Shown: in pieces, positions 10,971-22,821 of the stretch
How the letters are laid out: the number at the start of each line of letters is the position of its first letter
How positions within the stretch are numbered: the first letter of the stretch is position 1
From: Bostrychus sinensis
Taxonomy: Eukaryota > Chordata > Actinopteri > Gobiiformes > Eleotridae
Length of the DNA stretch: 64,000 nt
Direction: 5' to 3'
Assembly (NCBI GenBank): GCA_020698575.1
Contig: CM036244.1
Location: forward strand, 28,866,034-28,930,033
The notes under the pieces: model-generated
Database searches by the model: none
Seen by the model: only the letters and a program-made list of their open reading frames with translations
Told to the model about the DNA's origin: nothing
Translations under genes and position numbers: made by a program

Positions 10971-11107
10971 AGCTAGCAGAGCTAAGATAGTTAGCTAGCA
11001 CTACTGAAGTGCACAGAGCTCAAGCTGCACAACACACTGCACCAGTGGTCCTCAACCTTTTTCGGCTCGCGATCTACTTTTAAAGTCATCAATGCCAGGA
11101 GATATAC

Positions 11108-11109
<2 letters not shown>

Positions 11110-11172
<63 letters not shown>
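11110..11172. repeat. (TA)n microsatellite
   Basis: About 31 uninterrupted TA dinucleotides, the purest simple repeat in the window. Likely length-polymorphic. Confidence 0.97.
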
Positions 11173-11174
<2 letters not shown>

Positions 11175-13463
11175 CATTATTTCTATTAAGCACAGTGTGG
11201 GGGGCATTTAAAAAGAGTTATTATTATTGCAGTGATTAAACATGAAAATGAAAATTGAAATAACCCCTTTAATAAAGTCACATTTTATTAAACTAAAAAT
11301 TATAAATGTTCATTATCAACTCAGGACTGGAATAACTGAATCTGATCAATGTAGCAAATAAAATTTCACTGATATTTACAACATTCCATCATTTCCTAAA
11401 ACTGCTGATTATTATGGATTATAATAGGCCTACTATATTTATATGGGGGCGGCAGTAGCTCCCAGTATTCCCATACTTTTGATGACTTAGGGCGAGCTGT
11501 TTTTTGGGGGCTTTTTGCAGGGCTTTGTTGGGCACCCTGTAAGGAGCTTGGCAGCTTCGGTCATTCTGCAAAGTGCGAACTGTTTGTTTTGGGTGACCCA
11601 CTTGTGCGTGGCGATGCGTCAACGACAAAATGTCGAGGATTTTTTTAAGTCGACGCGTCAACGTCATGGATGCGTCGCTACAGGCCTACGGACCAAGGTT
11701 TCCATTAGCTGGCATGTTCTTACCTTTATAAGAATGAGTGAAGATTATTATCAGAGCTACACTGTAATCTGTAATTCAGGTGAGTTAAGGCAAACCAAGG
11801 CGATCTCCATGGTGCGTCTCTGGACAGTTTCTCTGTGCTCTGACCCGCTCTGAACACACCAAAGCTTGGCTCTGTGGGCCACGGGGATACGCCCCCAGGT
11901 TGAGCCGTCCTTGTTGACGTATTCAGCGTGTGTTTTATGCTTCAACAAAGGGAGGCGGTTACGGAACAAACACACCTCTTGCTCATGGAGTGCTGTGTGG
12001 GGTGCGGGAGGATGTGCCTCCAGCCTCCAATACGCGCCACAGCTCACTCAGCTTTAGAGCTAAAACTTACACTGACCCTGCTATAGAGGAGCTCTTTTGC
12101 ATGGACTTTTCCGCTACATGAGGCACTGGAGTAATCGTATATTGGAGTGGACAGGGTCATGGATCAGTGCGCAGACTTGTGGCCACTTCTGTTCTATGTC
12201 TGATTCCTCTTGGGCTAAAACATTGGGCTCGATGTCAGTGCACTGTAGCCTAATTAAACATCCATCCTCAGTATTTGTCACCTTGCACTAGTGCCGAGAG
12301 CACACACCTTGTTCTCCTCAAAACTAAACAAGTCAAATAAAAGTAATAAAATAGGCTAATAAAGTGCCCAAATGAGCAGCAATTATGAGAATACAAATAC
12401 TGTATATTGTCCTTGTTGTTGGTGTGATATTATCCAGTTAAAACACTGCTCAAACACAAGGGCTGCCCTGGTGCGCAAAGAAACAGAGTACTCTAACAAA
12501 GGACTCTAAAAAGCCTCTTTTGACTGTGTTTTTATGCATTAGTCCTACAAACAATTTTTACTCTTGTTAAGATTTATTATTATTAAATTTGACGAACTCT
12601 GAGATGAATGAATTGATGCCCAGGTGTTTTTCATAGCATTTTTGGGACTTTTTAAAATGAATGTAGTAACCTATTTTAACCGCCAGGAAGGGCAATGCCA
12701 CCCCTGCCACCCCTCAAACTCTGCCAATGGTAGAAGGGAGCGAACATGTGAAAGGACTCAATGACCTTGGGTTTTTGACGGCGCCTAAGTGGAGGAGCCA
12801 ACAAATCTTAAAGCAAAAATAAGCCTATTCTGAGAGTGACCTGACAAAAGTGTTCAAAGTGTCAGTTAAGATGGTGCTGGGGTTGAGCCTTCTTCAACTT
12901 TACTAACTAAAGCAAAACTCTTTATTGGCTAAAGGCCTAGGTATTAGGTTATAACTTGTTAATAAATTATAATTAGCCTATATTTGAGTTAAATTAGGTT
13001 TACTTTTACTGGATGGCTAGCTTGTAATGCTGATTTATGATTTTTAACTCAGTAGTTTTTCTGTGGGGATGGAAGCACATAATACAGAAGTTACATAGTG
13101 AATTTTGTGGTATTTTGATTACCAAGATTACAAACATAACCATTCTGGAGTTAAAAATTATGACCTTACATTTTTCTGTAGTGCATGGAGTGGATAGTAG
13201 CCTGTTCCCACATGCTCCTCTAGTCTCTGCTCTGCTCACACCACCGTCATGTGCAATCCCAGGTCTATAACATTTACCTGTAATATGTCCTAATGTACAG
13301 TCAAGCACAGATTGTTATTGTAGAAAGAGCTCTTAGTTACTGTAACACATTTGTCTCCCATAATGCATTGCAATATACAGGTATAAATAAACAAATAAAT
13401 TGAGAAAACAAGTAGATGGTGTAAAAAATTACAGTAGAAACTACAGCAATTTGTTACGGTGTA

Positions 13464-14147
13464 TGTTTTAAAAAATCTGACCAGAATGACATAAAAAAAT
13501 TTAAAATGAATGTACTGAAATAAAAATATCTAGTTACTTTCTAGTCCAGGAGTCCATACACACAACACTTAAACTAGATTATGGTTATTTTATCCACAAA
13601 CTTAATCCCACAGTGTGAATGTTTCATATCCAAATCCTTTGCAGTGCTGCTTCTTCAGGCTCAGGGCTATAATTAGCTGAGGCAGTGATAGGCAGGCTAG
13701 TCATGTTTCAGACACTATTTCATATGGAGAACACAAACAACAAGCCGTTCAGTTTGCACAGAGAAATATCTAATCAATCCCTATTGTCACTGGAGATGAC
13801 TGTTGAATCTCAGGCCAAGCACACTGGTAATTTATCCCACTGCGGATTGCAACACACTGTAGCTATTTATTATTTCTTGCCAGATGTTGGTGAATTTCAT
13901 GAAAAAAACTAAAACAAACAGAAAACCAATACTGATTAGCTTACAAAACAGATAAGACACCCTAGAAATGTGACTTATTATGGCCATTACATAAAATTAA
14001 GAAAAACAGATATTCTAATTGATTTGATCATGTAGGAGATGATTTAGGAGATTATCTTCTTGCCACTTCCTGTAATACCACAGGAGGTGTTGGCCAAGTC
14101 AGAATTTAGATTTAATTAGTGCAAAAAACCAGCATGATAAATGAGGA
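13464..14147. other. Gene-free DNA
   Basis: No supported gene. The 75-codon ORF at 13685-13912 has no recognisable domain. Confidence 0.5.
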
Positions 14148-14222
14148 ATGCACAGTGGCAGAGTGGTTCGTGCTTCTGCCTTTTAAGGGAGGTTGTGGGT
14201 TTCATCCTTGGGCCGTGTGAGA
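14148..14222 (+). repeat. tRNA-like SINE head
   Basis: Has an A-box-like GGCAGAGTGG at 14157-14166 and a B-box-like GGGTTTCATCC at 14197-14207. The tRNA cloverleaf is not intact, and this is a SINE head without a recognisable body. Confidence 0.55.
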
Positions 14223-17200
14223 CTCTTAATTCCTTAATTTATATCAAGCAAGATGTGGACAGTTAAGATGTGCACATTTATTTATTATTGGACAACCTCT
14301 AATCCTCCTTAATGTTTGATAATAAAAGAACATGGCATTGGGGGATCTCAAATACTTGTGTGAAACTGGCTCAGTTGTGACGTTGCCTTTAACCAAAATC
14401 CACTGTGTAATCTCAGCGGAGCTAAAATGAGTGTTTTTATATAGCCACATTAAACGAGAATAGCTAGCTTTTACTGCGGCTTCTGTGTGCTGAAGTGAAT
14501 TTAACATATGAGTCATCCATCACAGCAGTTTGGAAATGACTCACTGGAGAGAAAACATCCAAGACATGAGAGCAAAAAAAGAGAAAGGCTGGAGCTGTAT
14601 TCTGTTACAATTACCACCACAAGAACACAATACAATTGCAGGTCATTTTCTGCCATTGCAATCTGAATATCACACATCTTTTCAAAGACACACATAGTCT
14701 ATCTGTTGCCCCATCTCTTTTTTCTGTGGAAGAAAAGTCAACAGCCTGAAGGTTAGGATAATGAAAGGCTTGCTTGTCTTGCACTGAGCCTCTGTGCCAC
14801 TGGGGGGCAAAGTAGCACTATCAACACCAAACAGCAGTGACCCATTTTCTGAATGTTCTGCTCCTCTCATGCATTTTGTTGTTCCCCCCCTTTTGAAATG
14901 AAAATATGTATGTGAGCATAAACATATAAAGCATTAGCATATCAATGGGGCCGTGTCGAATGCTGTGTCACCATTGCATTAAGGCCAAGCATATCATTAA
15001 CAAGTCGTGGACATCAAATAACAACAACTGGTTTTGTGTCATTAGCAGAGATAGAGAAAAAGAAGCACTCCCACCTGATTATCACCCTCCCTAAACTGCC
15101 TTTTTTGTTTATTTACTAAGCTTTCAAACACTATAGTCAGGGCTTTTTGACATTCTTAACCGGATTTATGATTGGAGCTATGTGGCCATAAATAATCCAC
15201 CTCAAGTATCCTCTTATACTTCAAAGAGATGCAGGCTGCAGATTAGCATTTTGCTTCAACTGTGGGGGTAAAATGGCTAAAAATAGTTGTGTTCTAGTGA
15301 GAAGCATTCCTAGTTGGGGAAGTGGAGGAGATGGATTCTTGTCTAAGGCCCAATTGCATTACTACCCTTTATCCATAGCCCTTCTAATCCATTCTGCTCA
15401 TTCAGGTGAGGCACAGGGGTATCCCAAAACTCTTAAGGATTGACAGGAAAGGGGAGGGCTAAGAGGTACACACCCCTCCAAATGAAGATTTACTAAGAGG
15501 TAGAAGAAGTTACCTATAATACAGTGCATTTATGAGGAACATAGTTGCAGGGATGTCTCAGTCAACTTTTTTTTGGCTCCTGATCCAATACAGATCATTT
15601 AATGTTTAGTGTTAGCCGACCTTTTTTATTGTTATTTTTTTCATTTTGTAATAACACTTAACATATTGGATAGCTACTATGTTTTTTTCTGAATGCCTGT
15701 ACAAAACAGGAGGATGCTATTTCCACTGAAGTGGATATGAAAGATTGATAGAGCCTCTTTTGACATCATCCAAGATTAAAAACGCAAATTAATCAAATGA
15801 ATTTGTTTTTTTGCCCAGCCCTATGACATGTTTGTCAAGTTGCCTTAGTTTGTGTTTTGGTTTGTGGCAGGTGTAAAACACTAGATCGGCCCAATTATGT
15901 GACTCAATTCAATCATCTTAAATTTTCTTGATCCCTACGTAGCTAACACTGGCCCCATTACACCTTTTCATAATGGGGCGCAAAGTTCTGAAGCACATTT
16001 GGCACTTTTTTTAGGTTTATGCATTGAGCCTTAAATTTATCCTTTATAGAAAATCAGATTTCAAGTAATTATTCATTCAAAAGAATCAGAAGCAGTTGTT
16101 TTTACAGAACCTTTATGCAACAAGTTTTTACAAGGTGCATAGTTTAATTTTAGATAATGACTGTATTTATTTAAGATTAAAATATTTATATGCTTTTTTA
16201 ATATTTTACAATTTGTGCTTTTATTAATTAATCCTAAAAACACAGACACATTTCAACAAAAAAAAAAACATAAAAAGAATCATATGCTAGTTTCATGTTT
16301 TGTAATGAGTTGACCTTTTCAATTACAATGAACTTCTTGTTATTAATATTTAAACTCCAGAGGGGAATATAAATGGACAAGAGCCACTCACATGGACCCC
16401 CATGCAGTTGCACTGGCTACACTGCCTGATGCAACACCCCTGAGTAAGATTTTCTGCGTTAATATTGACATAACATTGGGTTTTGTTCAATTTCCACTTA
16501 CTTAAACTTTGTATTTTTCATAATATACTTAATGTGTTTTTTTTTTTTTTTTTTACCCTAGCCACTCTGTTCTAATGGCAAAGGGGAAGGTAAGGACTAG
16601 AGGTAAGGAAGAGAAATAGCACAGCGATAGATAGTGAGGCAGAGCAACTAGCTCTCAGTCCGCTGTTGATTTACTCCAGGTGCAGTAGCTGTCCTCGGGT
16701 GATGTCTTGATGAACTCGCTACACCCTGGGGAGATTAATTGAAATGGGGTTCACTGCTGCAATACACCGAAATCCCAATCACAAAGCAGTGGCAATTCCA
16801 AACCAGAGGAAGTCCACATTTATTCATCTTGTCACACATACAAAAATAAATAAATAAATAAAACTTCTCTATTTGATTAGGCACAATGCAAACATAATTA
16901 TACAAATCCGTCTTCCATCACTGTCAGTTGAGTTGACTTGTTGTAGAATGCACTCACACACTCTTGTTAGTGTTCAAAGCCAGTCCTATTTGGTGAAAAA
17001 ACTGTTCTGTTTATTGTAGTTTGAGGAAGTCAAGGCTGTGCAACTTGTGTTTAAACTGAGAATGCATCTGGCCAAGCAGAAAGGTTGGGAAATGGACAGC
17101 CTCAAAAAAGCCATTGACAATTAAATAAAAATCAGTTTATAAAAGTAAATGACACATTTTAAAGACAAACATCCTTGAACTGCTGAAGCTTTTTTTTATG

Positions 17201-17360
17201 ACTTTGAAAACTATTATATTACATAACACTTCAAAGAAACAAAAGTCACTGAAAGAAAAGGACAGAGGCACATAGAAATGAGTAAAAGTCAGCACAATTT
17301 ACGTTATAGTAGGCTTAAAGAATGTTTTTGTGACATACGTATATGAATGGCACATTTACT
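14223..17360. other. Long gene-free interval; possible conserved stretch near 14895-15110
   Basis: No coding region. A left-end fragment of a hAT-type element may lie at 15549-15640 (CAGGGATGTCTCAG, GATCATTTAATG), and a GCCCAGCCCTA end near 15817 belongs to another family. A poly-T run is at 16538-16554. The stretch 14895-15110 is unusually free of repeats and homopolymers and is discussed as a possible conserved non-coding element. Confidence 0.45.
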
Positions 17361-17364
17361 TTAC

Positions 17365-17620
17365 ATTGTCCATCATTTAATAACTCCACAGCTGTCCTGG
17401 AGAGACTGATGGAGATGTGGCAGCTATACCATGCCAACGGCCTCTCCGACCACCACCAAACACACAATCACACTAACATTCATACACTATGCCATAGACA
17501 CTGGAGGCAATGCGAGTAAAGTGTCCTGCAATGCTAGAAGCGTGACTCGATCTGGCTCTACCTCCTGAGCTACTGCTGCCCCCAAAGCAAATGCTGGCCC
17601 CTGGGACTCAGGTGTTGCAA
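17365..17620 (-). repeat. tRNA-derived SINE, GTGGTGGTCGGAG family (copy 1)
   Basis: On the minus strand the head has GTAGCTCAGGAGGTAGAGCC, and the body includes TGGTGGTGGTCGGAG and GGCATGGTATAGCTGCCAC. The same body phrases occur in the copy at 27383-27660. The 3' part is also seen at 59640-59770. The B-box is degenerate. Confidence 0.7.
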
Positions 17621-17651
17621 AACAAGCTTGTTAGCAGTTGTTAACATGCAT

Positions 17652-17888
17652 AAAGGATGTAGGGAAAGAAATGAGGGATGCAGGAAGAGGGCTGAGGGAT
17701 ATATATAGAGAGATGAGGGATGCAGGGAGAGGGGTGAGGGATGTAGGGAAAGAAATTAGGGATGCATGGAGAGGCATGAGGGCTGTAGGCAGAGGGAATG
17801 TAGAGAGAGGGATGTACGGAAAGAAATGAGGGATGCAGGGAGAGGGATGAGGGATGTAGGGAGAGAGATGCAGGGAGAGGGGTGAGGA
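17652..17888. repeat. Purine-rich minisatellite
   Basis: Tandem variants of GAGGGATGCAGGGAGAGG and GATGTAGGGAAAGAAAT, one strand almost all purine. The three ORFs of 96-132 codons on the minus strand (proline-, serine- and isoleucine-rich) are translations of this repeat and not genes. Confidence 0.9.
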
Positions 17889-18620
17889 GATGGACTGTGG
17901 GAGATGATGGCTGGGTGAGTTGAGACAGTGTGGGGGTTCTTTCTCTGTGGTCTGTGTGAGTAAACCAGCACTTGGCCACCACATTTATATTCATTAAGAC
18001 ATAACTGCATGTTAATCCAGGCTCTGGGAGTGCAAACAAAGATCATTTACAAATTGAGAATCCAGCAGAAGAACATAATAGACACACTACAGAAGTTTGG
18101 TGGAGGTGTGCAACTGCTTAATAATTTATTTCCAAACATCAGCAAGTAATTTATTATTTATCTCTGTGGTAGGTATGCACTTGCCAAAAAAACAAAACCT
18201 GTGTAACTTTTCACTCGCACAGCAGGTTTCTTGCAACAAATGCTATTTAAACCCAAATCATCTGGGGAAAAAGGCAGGCTTGTGTTAATCCACACTGCTG
18301 AGATAAGTCACTTGAGGGACTTCCTAAGGCCTCGCCCTACTTTGCTTTCCAATCTGAGTAAGAGGAGGAGAAAGAGGAGAAAAGCACAGCAGCTGCCAAG
18401 CATGTGAGGTACCTCCTGATTCATGCAACAAAAACCTTTCCTTGATATACAAAACCATGATGTCTGGGGGACATTTGTAGGTCATAGATCTCTCAGCCAT
18501 ATATGTTTGAGCTCTCCTCTTGTAATGCCATATTAAAATGTACCAACATATCTAGCAGACAGACAAGTTCCTTTTGGACACTGTTGGAAATACATGCAGT
18601 CTACAAACCTGTATCCCAAT
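17889..18620. other. Gene-free DNA
   Basis: No supported feature. Confidence 0.5.
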
Positions 18621-18625
18621 ACAAT

Positions 18626-18690
18626 CCCAATTCAAAAAGTTGGGACACTGTGTACAATGTAATTAAAAACTAAATTTGCATGTCTTTTTG
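18626..18690 (+). mobile_element. Tc1-like terminal-repeat fragment
   Basis: CAATCCCAATTCAAAAAGTT followed by GGGACACTGTGTACAATGTA matches the form of fish Tc1-like terminal repeats beginning ACAACCCCAATTCC. A related end is at 31404-31428. Only one end is present. Confidence 0.6.
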
Positions 18691-18769
18691 CAGATCTAAT
18701 ATAAAGGTTTTTGCAACTACAAGATAAATGGCACTTCAATACAATGGCTGAGTATAGAAGGAGCATGTA

Positions 18770-19070
18770 TTATTCATATTTGATATATTGGATGCTCCAG
18801 ATCTTGGGGACTTCAAGTTGCAAAATTCCGACTGAAACTGGAATACTGTGGCATGTAAACACAGTATAGTGGTTTCTGACACTTAAAAGGCAACTGTGCA
18901 TTTTTTTCACAAAACAACAGAATATGTCATATTATGCGGAGCTGTGTAATTTCTGAATGGAAACAGCAGCAGAAGACAGTTGTACAAAGAGTTGCGGAGA
19001 ATTACCCTTTGTGGTCATTACGTCAAATGTCAATGGGACTTTACTGTTTTTAAAGCTCCTTTTAGACATT
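18770..19070. repeat. Diverged dispersed repeat (copy 1)
   Basis: The segment CAGCAGCAGAAGACAGTTGT with ACAAAGAGTTG and upstream AAACAACAGAATATG matches 47370-47470 (CAGCAGCAGAAGCCAGTTGT, AAACACCAGAATATG) in the same order and spacing. Family unknown. No coding content. Confidence 0.5.
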
Positions 19071-19639
19071 GTTGCAAATACTGCAGTCCACAAGTAAGAA
19101 CTAAAAAAAAAAAACTTTCGTTAGTGGCTTACATGTGCAGACAGACAGACTGAAAGGCAGACTAGGAATGTAAAATCTGAACTACAGGACATGGGTTTGA
19201 AGTATTCAACTTGCTTCCCCTACATCATAGATAATAAGTTAGAATATGTGCCATTTGATGCTTGCATCCCCACTGGCTTAGGGAATATTGAGTGTATGGT
19301 GCTGATGTTATCTAGCTCCAGCCGCAGTCAGTCACTATCACGAGTGTGGCACATGTGCAATCTGAAGCAACTCAAACCTGCAGAGGACTGAAGAGAGAGG
19401 GCTCAGAGAAGTCCCAGAGCTGCAGTGGTACAGCTCAGATCGTTGTATTTGTATGAAGGCAGACAAGGGTGAATCACAAACAATTAAAACAAAAATGAGA
19501 AAGTATTCCGCGGATAAAATGCAGAAAATGGAAGACTAAATATGAATATAAATATACATATAAATATATACAATTCTGTAAAAGCATATGTTAATGTCAT
19601 AACAGGAATTATTTTAACAGGAAAAAGTCCACAATAAAT

Positions 19640-19800
19640 TATTACCTCCACCAAGGGGTTTATGTTTTCGCAGGTGTTGTTTTGTTTGTTGGTTGGTTTG
19701 TTAATCTTAGTTTGTTTGCAAGATAACTAAAGTCAAATGTCAGCTTTTGATATAGAAAGAAAGAAATGTAAATACACTAGCTACAGGATTCTTTACCATT
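19640..19800 (+). repeat. Widespread ACCTCCACCAAGGGG-type repeat
   Basis: Begins ATTACCTCCACCAAGG, then TTTATGTTTTCGCAGG, a GTTTGTTGGTTGG run and AAGATAACT. These are in the order of a well-known dispersed repeat in fish and other animals. Fragments of its distal part (GGATTCTTTACCATT and similar) appear near 33540-33670, 48735-48780 and 62330-62440. Confidence 0.6.
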
Positions 19801-19892
19801 GTGTAGTTATACCAGTCTGCCACAAAGATTTTAATTCCAGCCACTGCCACAAGTATAATCATAGTTTTTAGTAGACTTTTTACAGTTGTGAG

Positions 19893-20045
19893 CTATAAGG
19901 TCTTTGTGGCTCAATGAACAGAGCATTTACCCCTAAATTAGAAAAAATCCAGCCCAGGCTAGACTATATCTTTACCATTGAGAAATTAGGGTACTGTTAT
20001 TGTGGAGGTCTGCGCTTTCTGAGTGCTCTGAGTACAGTATTAGTT
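19893..20045 (+). repeat. tRNA-derived SINE, family with GTGGCTCAATGG head (copy 2)
   Basis: TTTGTGGCTCAATGAACAGA with GCATTTACCCCTAAATTAGA matches the head of the copies at 3560-3815 and 33728-33925. GGAGGTCTGCGCTTTCTGAG corresponds to their GGCAGAGGTCTATGCTCT. Confidence 0.6.
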
Positions 20046-20824
20046 GTAATTCTACGCACTCACTTTTAGGTCTTGTTAACAATGGTTCCATGTAATAATA
20101 ATGTTATCTGAAAATCACACCATGACCTGGCTTTGTATGCATACTCAATAAGAATATGTTGACTTCCATTGTACTCATCGAATGTCCCAATAATGTTATC
20201 TATTATTGTGGTACAATGTCAAAAACAACACTAAAAGCCTAAAACAACAGGCTCCAGGAGTGTCAGGATGTCAATCGATATCTGCAAGAGACATCAAAGC
20301 TCTATTAACTCTGGACTCTCCTCTTATTAAAGAAGAAATAATCCTCCTGTGAGACACTGCACAAATTGTGGGAATATATGGTGCAGGCTAAAGACACGCC
20401 GGAGACTTTGAAGATAATAGCCCGTGTGTCTGAAGGGCCAGCATTTACTCCACAATATAAAAACTAATCTAGCAAAAAGACAATATGAGGCATACCTGTA
20501 TTTGCCCCAGAGGATGGCATGTACAAGCAGAATAAATGTTGTGTAGTTAGTGGTTACTCACACAGCTCTTGTGGCACTGAAAATAGTACAAATCTGCTGT
20601 ACAACAAACTGGAATCTTAGAGTCTTGCTTATCAGATGACAAAGACGGTCATCAGCTTTTGTAATGCAAAGTATGAAGGGCCAGACTATAACTTCTTCTG
20701 GACTAGTATGTTAGATACTGCATTGGTTCCCATTGCCAGATGGCTTCAAAGCTTAAGCCCTAAGCAGCAGGCAAGAAATTTTAATGTACTGTATTTGAAG
20801 AAAACTGTGTAACCAGCATCTTGC
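20046..20824. other. Gene-free DNA
   Basis: No ORF or repeat I can support. Confidence 0.5.
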
Positions 20825-20905
20825 AATATGATCATCTATACTTTTGGCTGCTTCCATCTATCTCAGGGGTTGCCACAGAAAACGATCTGCCCAGATAATA
20901 TGCTC
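20825..20905 (-). repeat. RTE/Rex3-like LINE tail fragment, reverse (copy 2)
   Basis: CAGGGGTTGCCACAGAAAAC followed by GATCTGCC is the reverse complement of the GCAGACGATTTGCTGTGGC phrase in the copy at 57871-58050. Short and diverged. Confidence 0.45.
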
Positions 20906-21465
20906 AAAGACACTGCCCTCTAAAAATAATCTATGCTCCTTTCGGATGGCTTGGTCTACCCCCCTGGTCCATATTCAATAAATGTTTGCCACAATATTGA
21001 AAAAGGTGGTTTGTCTAGTGTTGGCTCTGTCTTGCTTTCACAGAAAAACAGCACAAAAGAGACATGGGAAGCAAGGTGAAACTCTGAGAAATGTTAGCTG
21101 CAAAATTTATTCATTATGTTAAACAAGGCAGTGATAATTGTGGGATGTCACAGGTCTAAAGCTTAATTTAGAGCAACCAATAGAAATGAAGTAGATTTGG
21201 GTTTAGAAAAGTGGATCCTAATCCTGGCAAGCACTTTTAGGTTTAACTGTTTTTGTTCTTTAAGGCTCTAGATCAACTCTATTCAAGTCTGAGAACTCAA
21301 GCATTACATAGTCCTAAGAATCAAGTGACTCGTAGCTTGAGCTGGTGTAGTCTAAAAACTCCTTTAGACTGTGAAGCTAATTATTGACTAATTATTGTCC
21401 CTATAACATAGCCAGTTTTTTGGCACATGCTCAAGGAACCTTGTCGTTGCACACAATTGCAGGAT
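20906..21465. other. Gene-free DNA
   Basis: No supported feature. Confidence 0.5.
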
Positions 21466-21469
21466 TTAT

Positions 21470-21609
21470 TTGATTTATTAGACAGTTTATTGGCAAGAAA
21501 TGAGTGGGTGAGGTCCGAGAGGTTGATTAAAAACATTACGCAAACATTACGCCGGGAATCAAACCCCAGCTTCTTTGGCATGCTCCCCCCAGGTGAGCTA
21601 CCAAGGCAT
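21470..21609 (-). repeat. tRNA-like sequence, SINE-derived
   Basis: On the minus strand TAGCTCACCTGGGGGGAGC forms a D-arm with an A-box, and GGGGTTTGATTCCC gives a T-arm with a B-box. The anticodon arm is too short and the acceptor stem does not pair. It is therefore a tRNA-derived SINE head and not a working tRNA. The overlapping 148- and 138-codon ORFs on opposite strands here are not credible genes. Confidence 0.55.
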
Positions 21610-22689
21610 CTGAGAGTTTGGAATTTATATGCTGTCTGCTGTAAAGAAGTCTGTTTTACCATGTTATTTAGAAACAGTAAAAAGGTCTGTAATAATAACC
21701 ATATCTTTCTGGACCATGCATTTATGTGCTTTGAAAAAGCTATGAATTTAAAAAGCACACATTGTAAAGAAATGTCATGTAAGTATAAGTTTTTAAACAA
21801 AGCCTTTAATAAACTTCCATTAGACATTGCTCACTGTCTATAAAGGCCGTGTGTTTTCATATCTTATAATGTTGGATTTTGAATACATGCCTGCTCAAAC
21901 CCTGACAGCCTAATTTCAATTGTGAATAAACGATAGTGTAGGCGAGCCTATAAATCCTATACAAAAAGCTTGCATAATTCTCTCATTATTGCATTCAAGG
22001 AATCCTTAATTGCGCTCTAAGGAATCCGAGAATCTCTCATTTTTCCAGAGTTATTACTTTTGGGACATAATCCTTCCCTGTTTGCTTTTCTGACAAGTTT
22101 ATTTATTTGTTTGACTAGATAAACATTTTCTTTCTTGTGCAGGTGTTTTGAGGCAACAGCATTCTTAAGGGACCATAGTAGATGAAGATATCAGTTGTGG
22201 TCTGTGTACCCATGCAAAAACCAGCAAATAATGCCATCCACCATCACTCACTGCCTTGAAACCGGTGTGCGAGCATATTTCAGCTGTGTAGTTCGTCTGT
22301 GTCCTTATCGCCAATAAAAGTTGCTCACACCCACTGTAAGGGAACTGGAAGGCCGTGCGTAGAGCCAGTTCAAGCTTGTCTGTGCCCAACTTGGATACAC
22401 CTGTCAAATGTAGGCTGAGGCGTTTAAATCATCAGCCGTATGCAGAGGAAGATAATATAAGAGTTCAGAGACTGCTGACTAAATTATTTGTGGGGATTAA
22501 CTTCCAAACTGTCATCTCTGCCACACTCCATGGACAAACAGCAACCTTTGACTTTGAAAGGGTCAGCCTCTACTCACTACCAGGGCATGTCATATTAGAG
22601 AGGCCAGTGGGCTGTTTGTTCACTGGTAACCACAATATCTTGATTGAACTCATGATCATAATACAGTATTATTAAATGAATTGTTTTGA
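21610..22689. other. Gene-free DNA upstream of the L1 element
   Basis: No recognisable exon. A 106-codon ORF at 22355-22675 has no domain I can identify and may be chance. Confidence 0.4.
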
Positions 22690-22821
22690 CAGGTAAGGAG
22701 TCACGTGAGGTGACAGGTGAAAATGGCATGCTAGATGCCACCTGAGCTCCCTGATACCCCACAATCTGCGGATGTTCAACTTAACATCAGAATTGGATAA
22801 AAGTGTTGCTAATACTCGGGA

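Larger units (their letters stand above)
10174..11688. mobile_element. hAT-type non-autonomous element nested in the CACTA-like element
   Basis: The ends TAGGGCTG / CAGGCCTA are inverse with one mismatch. The flanks CGGACCAG (10166-10173) and CGGACCAA (11689-11696) agree at 7 of 8 positions, a hAT-size duplication. Inside are CGATTAGTCGACTAATC-type repeats next to the left end, a fold-back with 15-bp arms, a short telomere-like tract, and a long TA microsatellite. No transposase ORF is recognisable. Confidence 0.75.
9773..13461. mobile_element. CACTA-like non-autonomous element, 3.7 kb, with nested hAT element
   Basis: The left end CGCTGTAACAAATTGCCTGT and the inverse of the right end, CACCGTAACAAATTGCTGTA, match over about 20 bases, with continuing similarity inward. 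TA flanks both sides (9771-9772, 13462-13463). Ends of the form C-R-C-Y-G with a 2-3 bp duplication fit CACTA/EnSpm elements, but the superfamily is inference. No transposase domain is readable. About 1.5 kb of its length is the later hAT-type insertion at 10174-11688. Confidence 0.55.

Noticed and set aside
11419..11667. 82-codon basic ORF as a transposase fragment
   Set aside because: I considered a hAT DNA-binding piece, but no BED cysteines or other motif could be placed; it lies at the end of a non-coding hAT-type element.
17631..18046. Proline-rich minus-strand ORFs of 96-132 codons
   Set aside because: They translate the purine-rich minisatellite in three frames, each giving repetitive PHPSPCIP-like sequence.
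21551..21609. Possible tRNA gene on the minus strand
   Set aside because: D-arm and T-arm are present but the anticodon arm is too short and the acceptor stem does not pair; treated as a SINE head.
21381..21843. Two overlapping ORFs of 148 and 138 codons on opposite strands
   Set aside because: They mirror each other over a tRNA-like SINE head and have no recognisable domain; probably chance.
22690..22697. Second CAGGTAAG as another recursive splice site
   Set aside because: There is no pyrimidine tract upstream and it lies at the start of L1 sequence.
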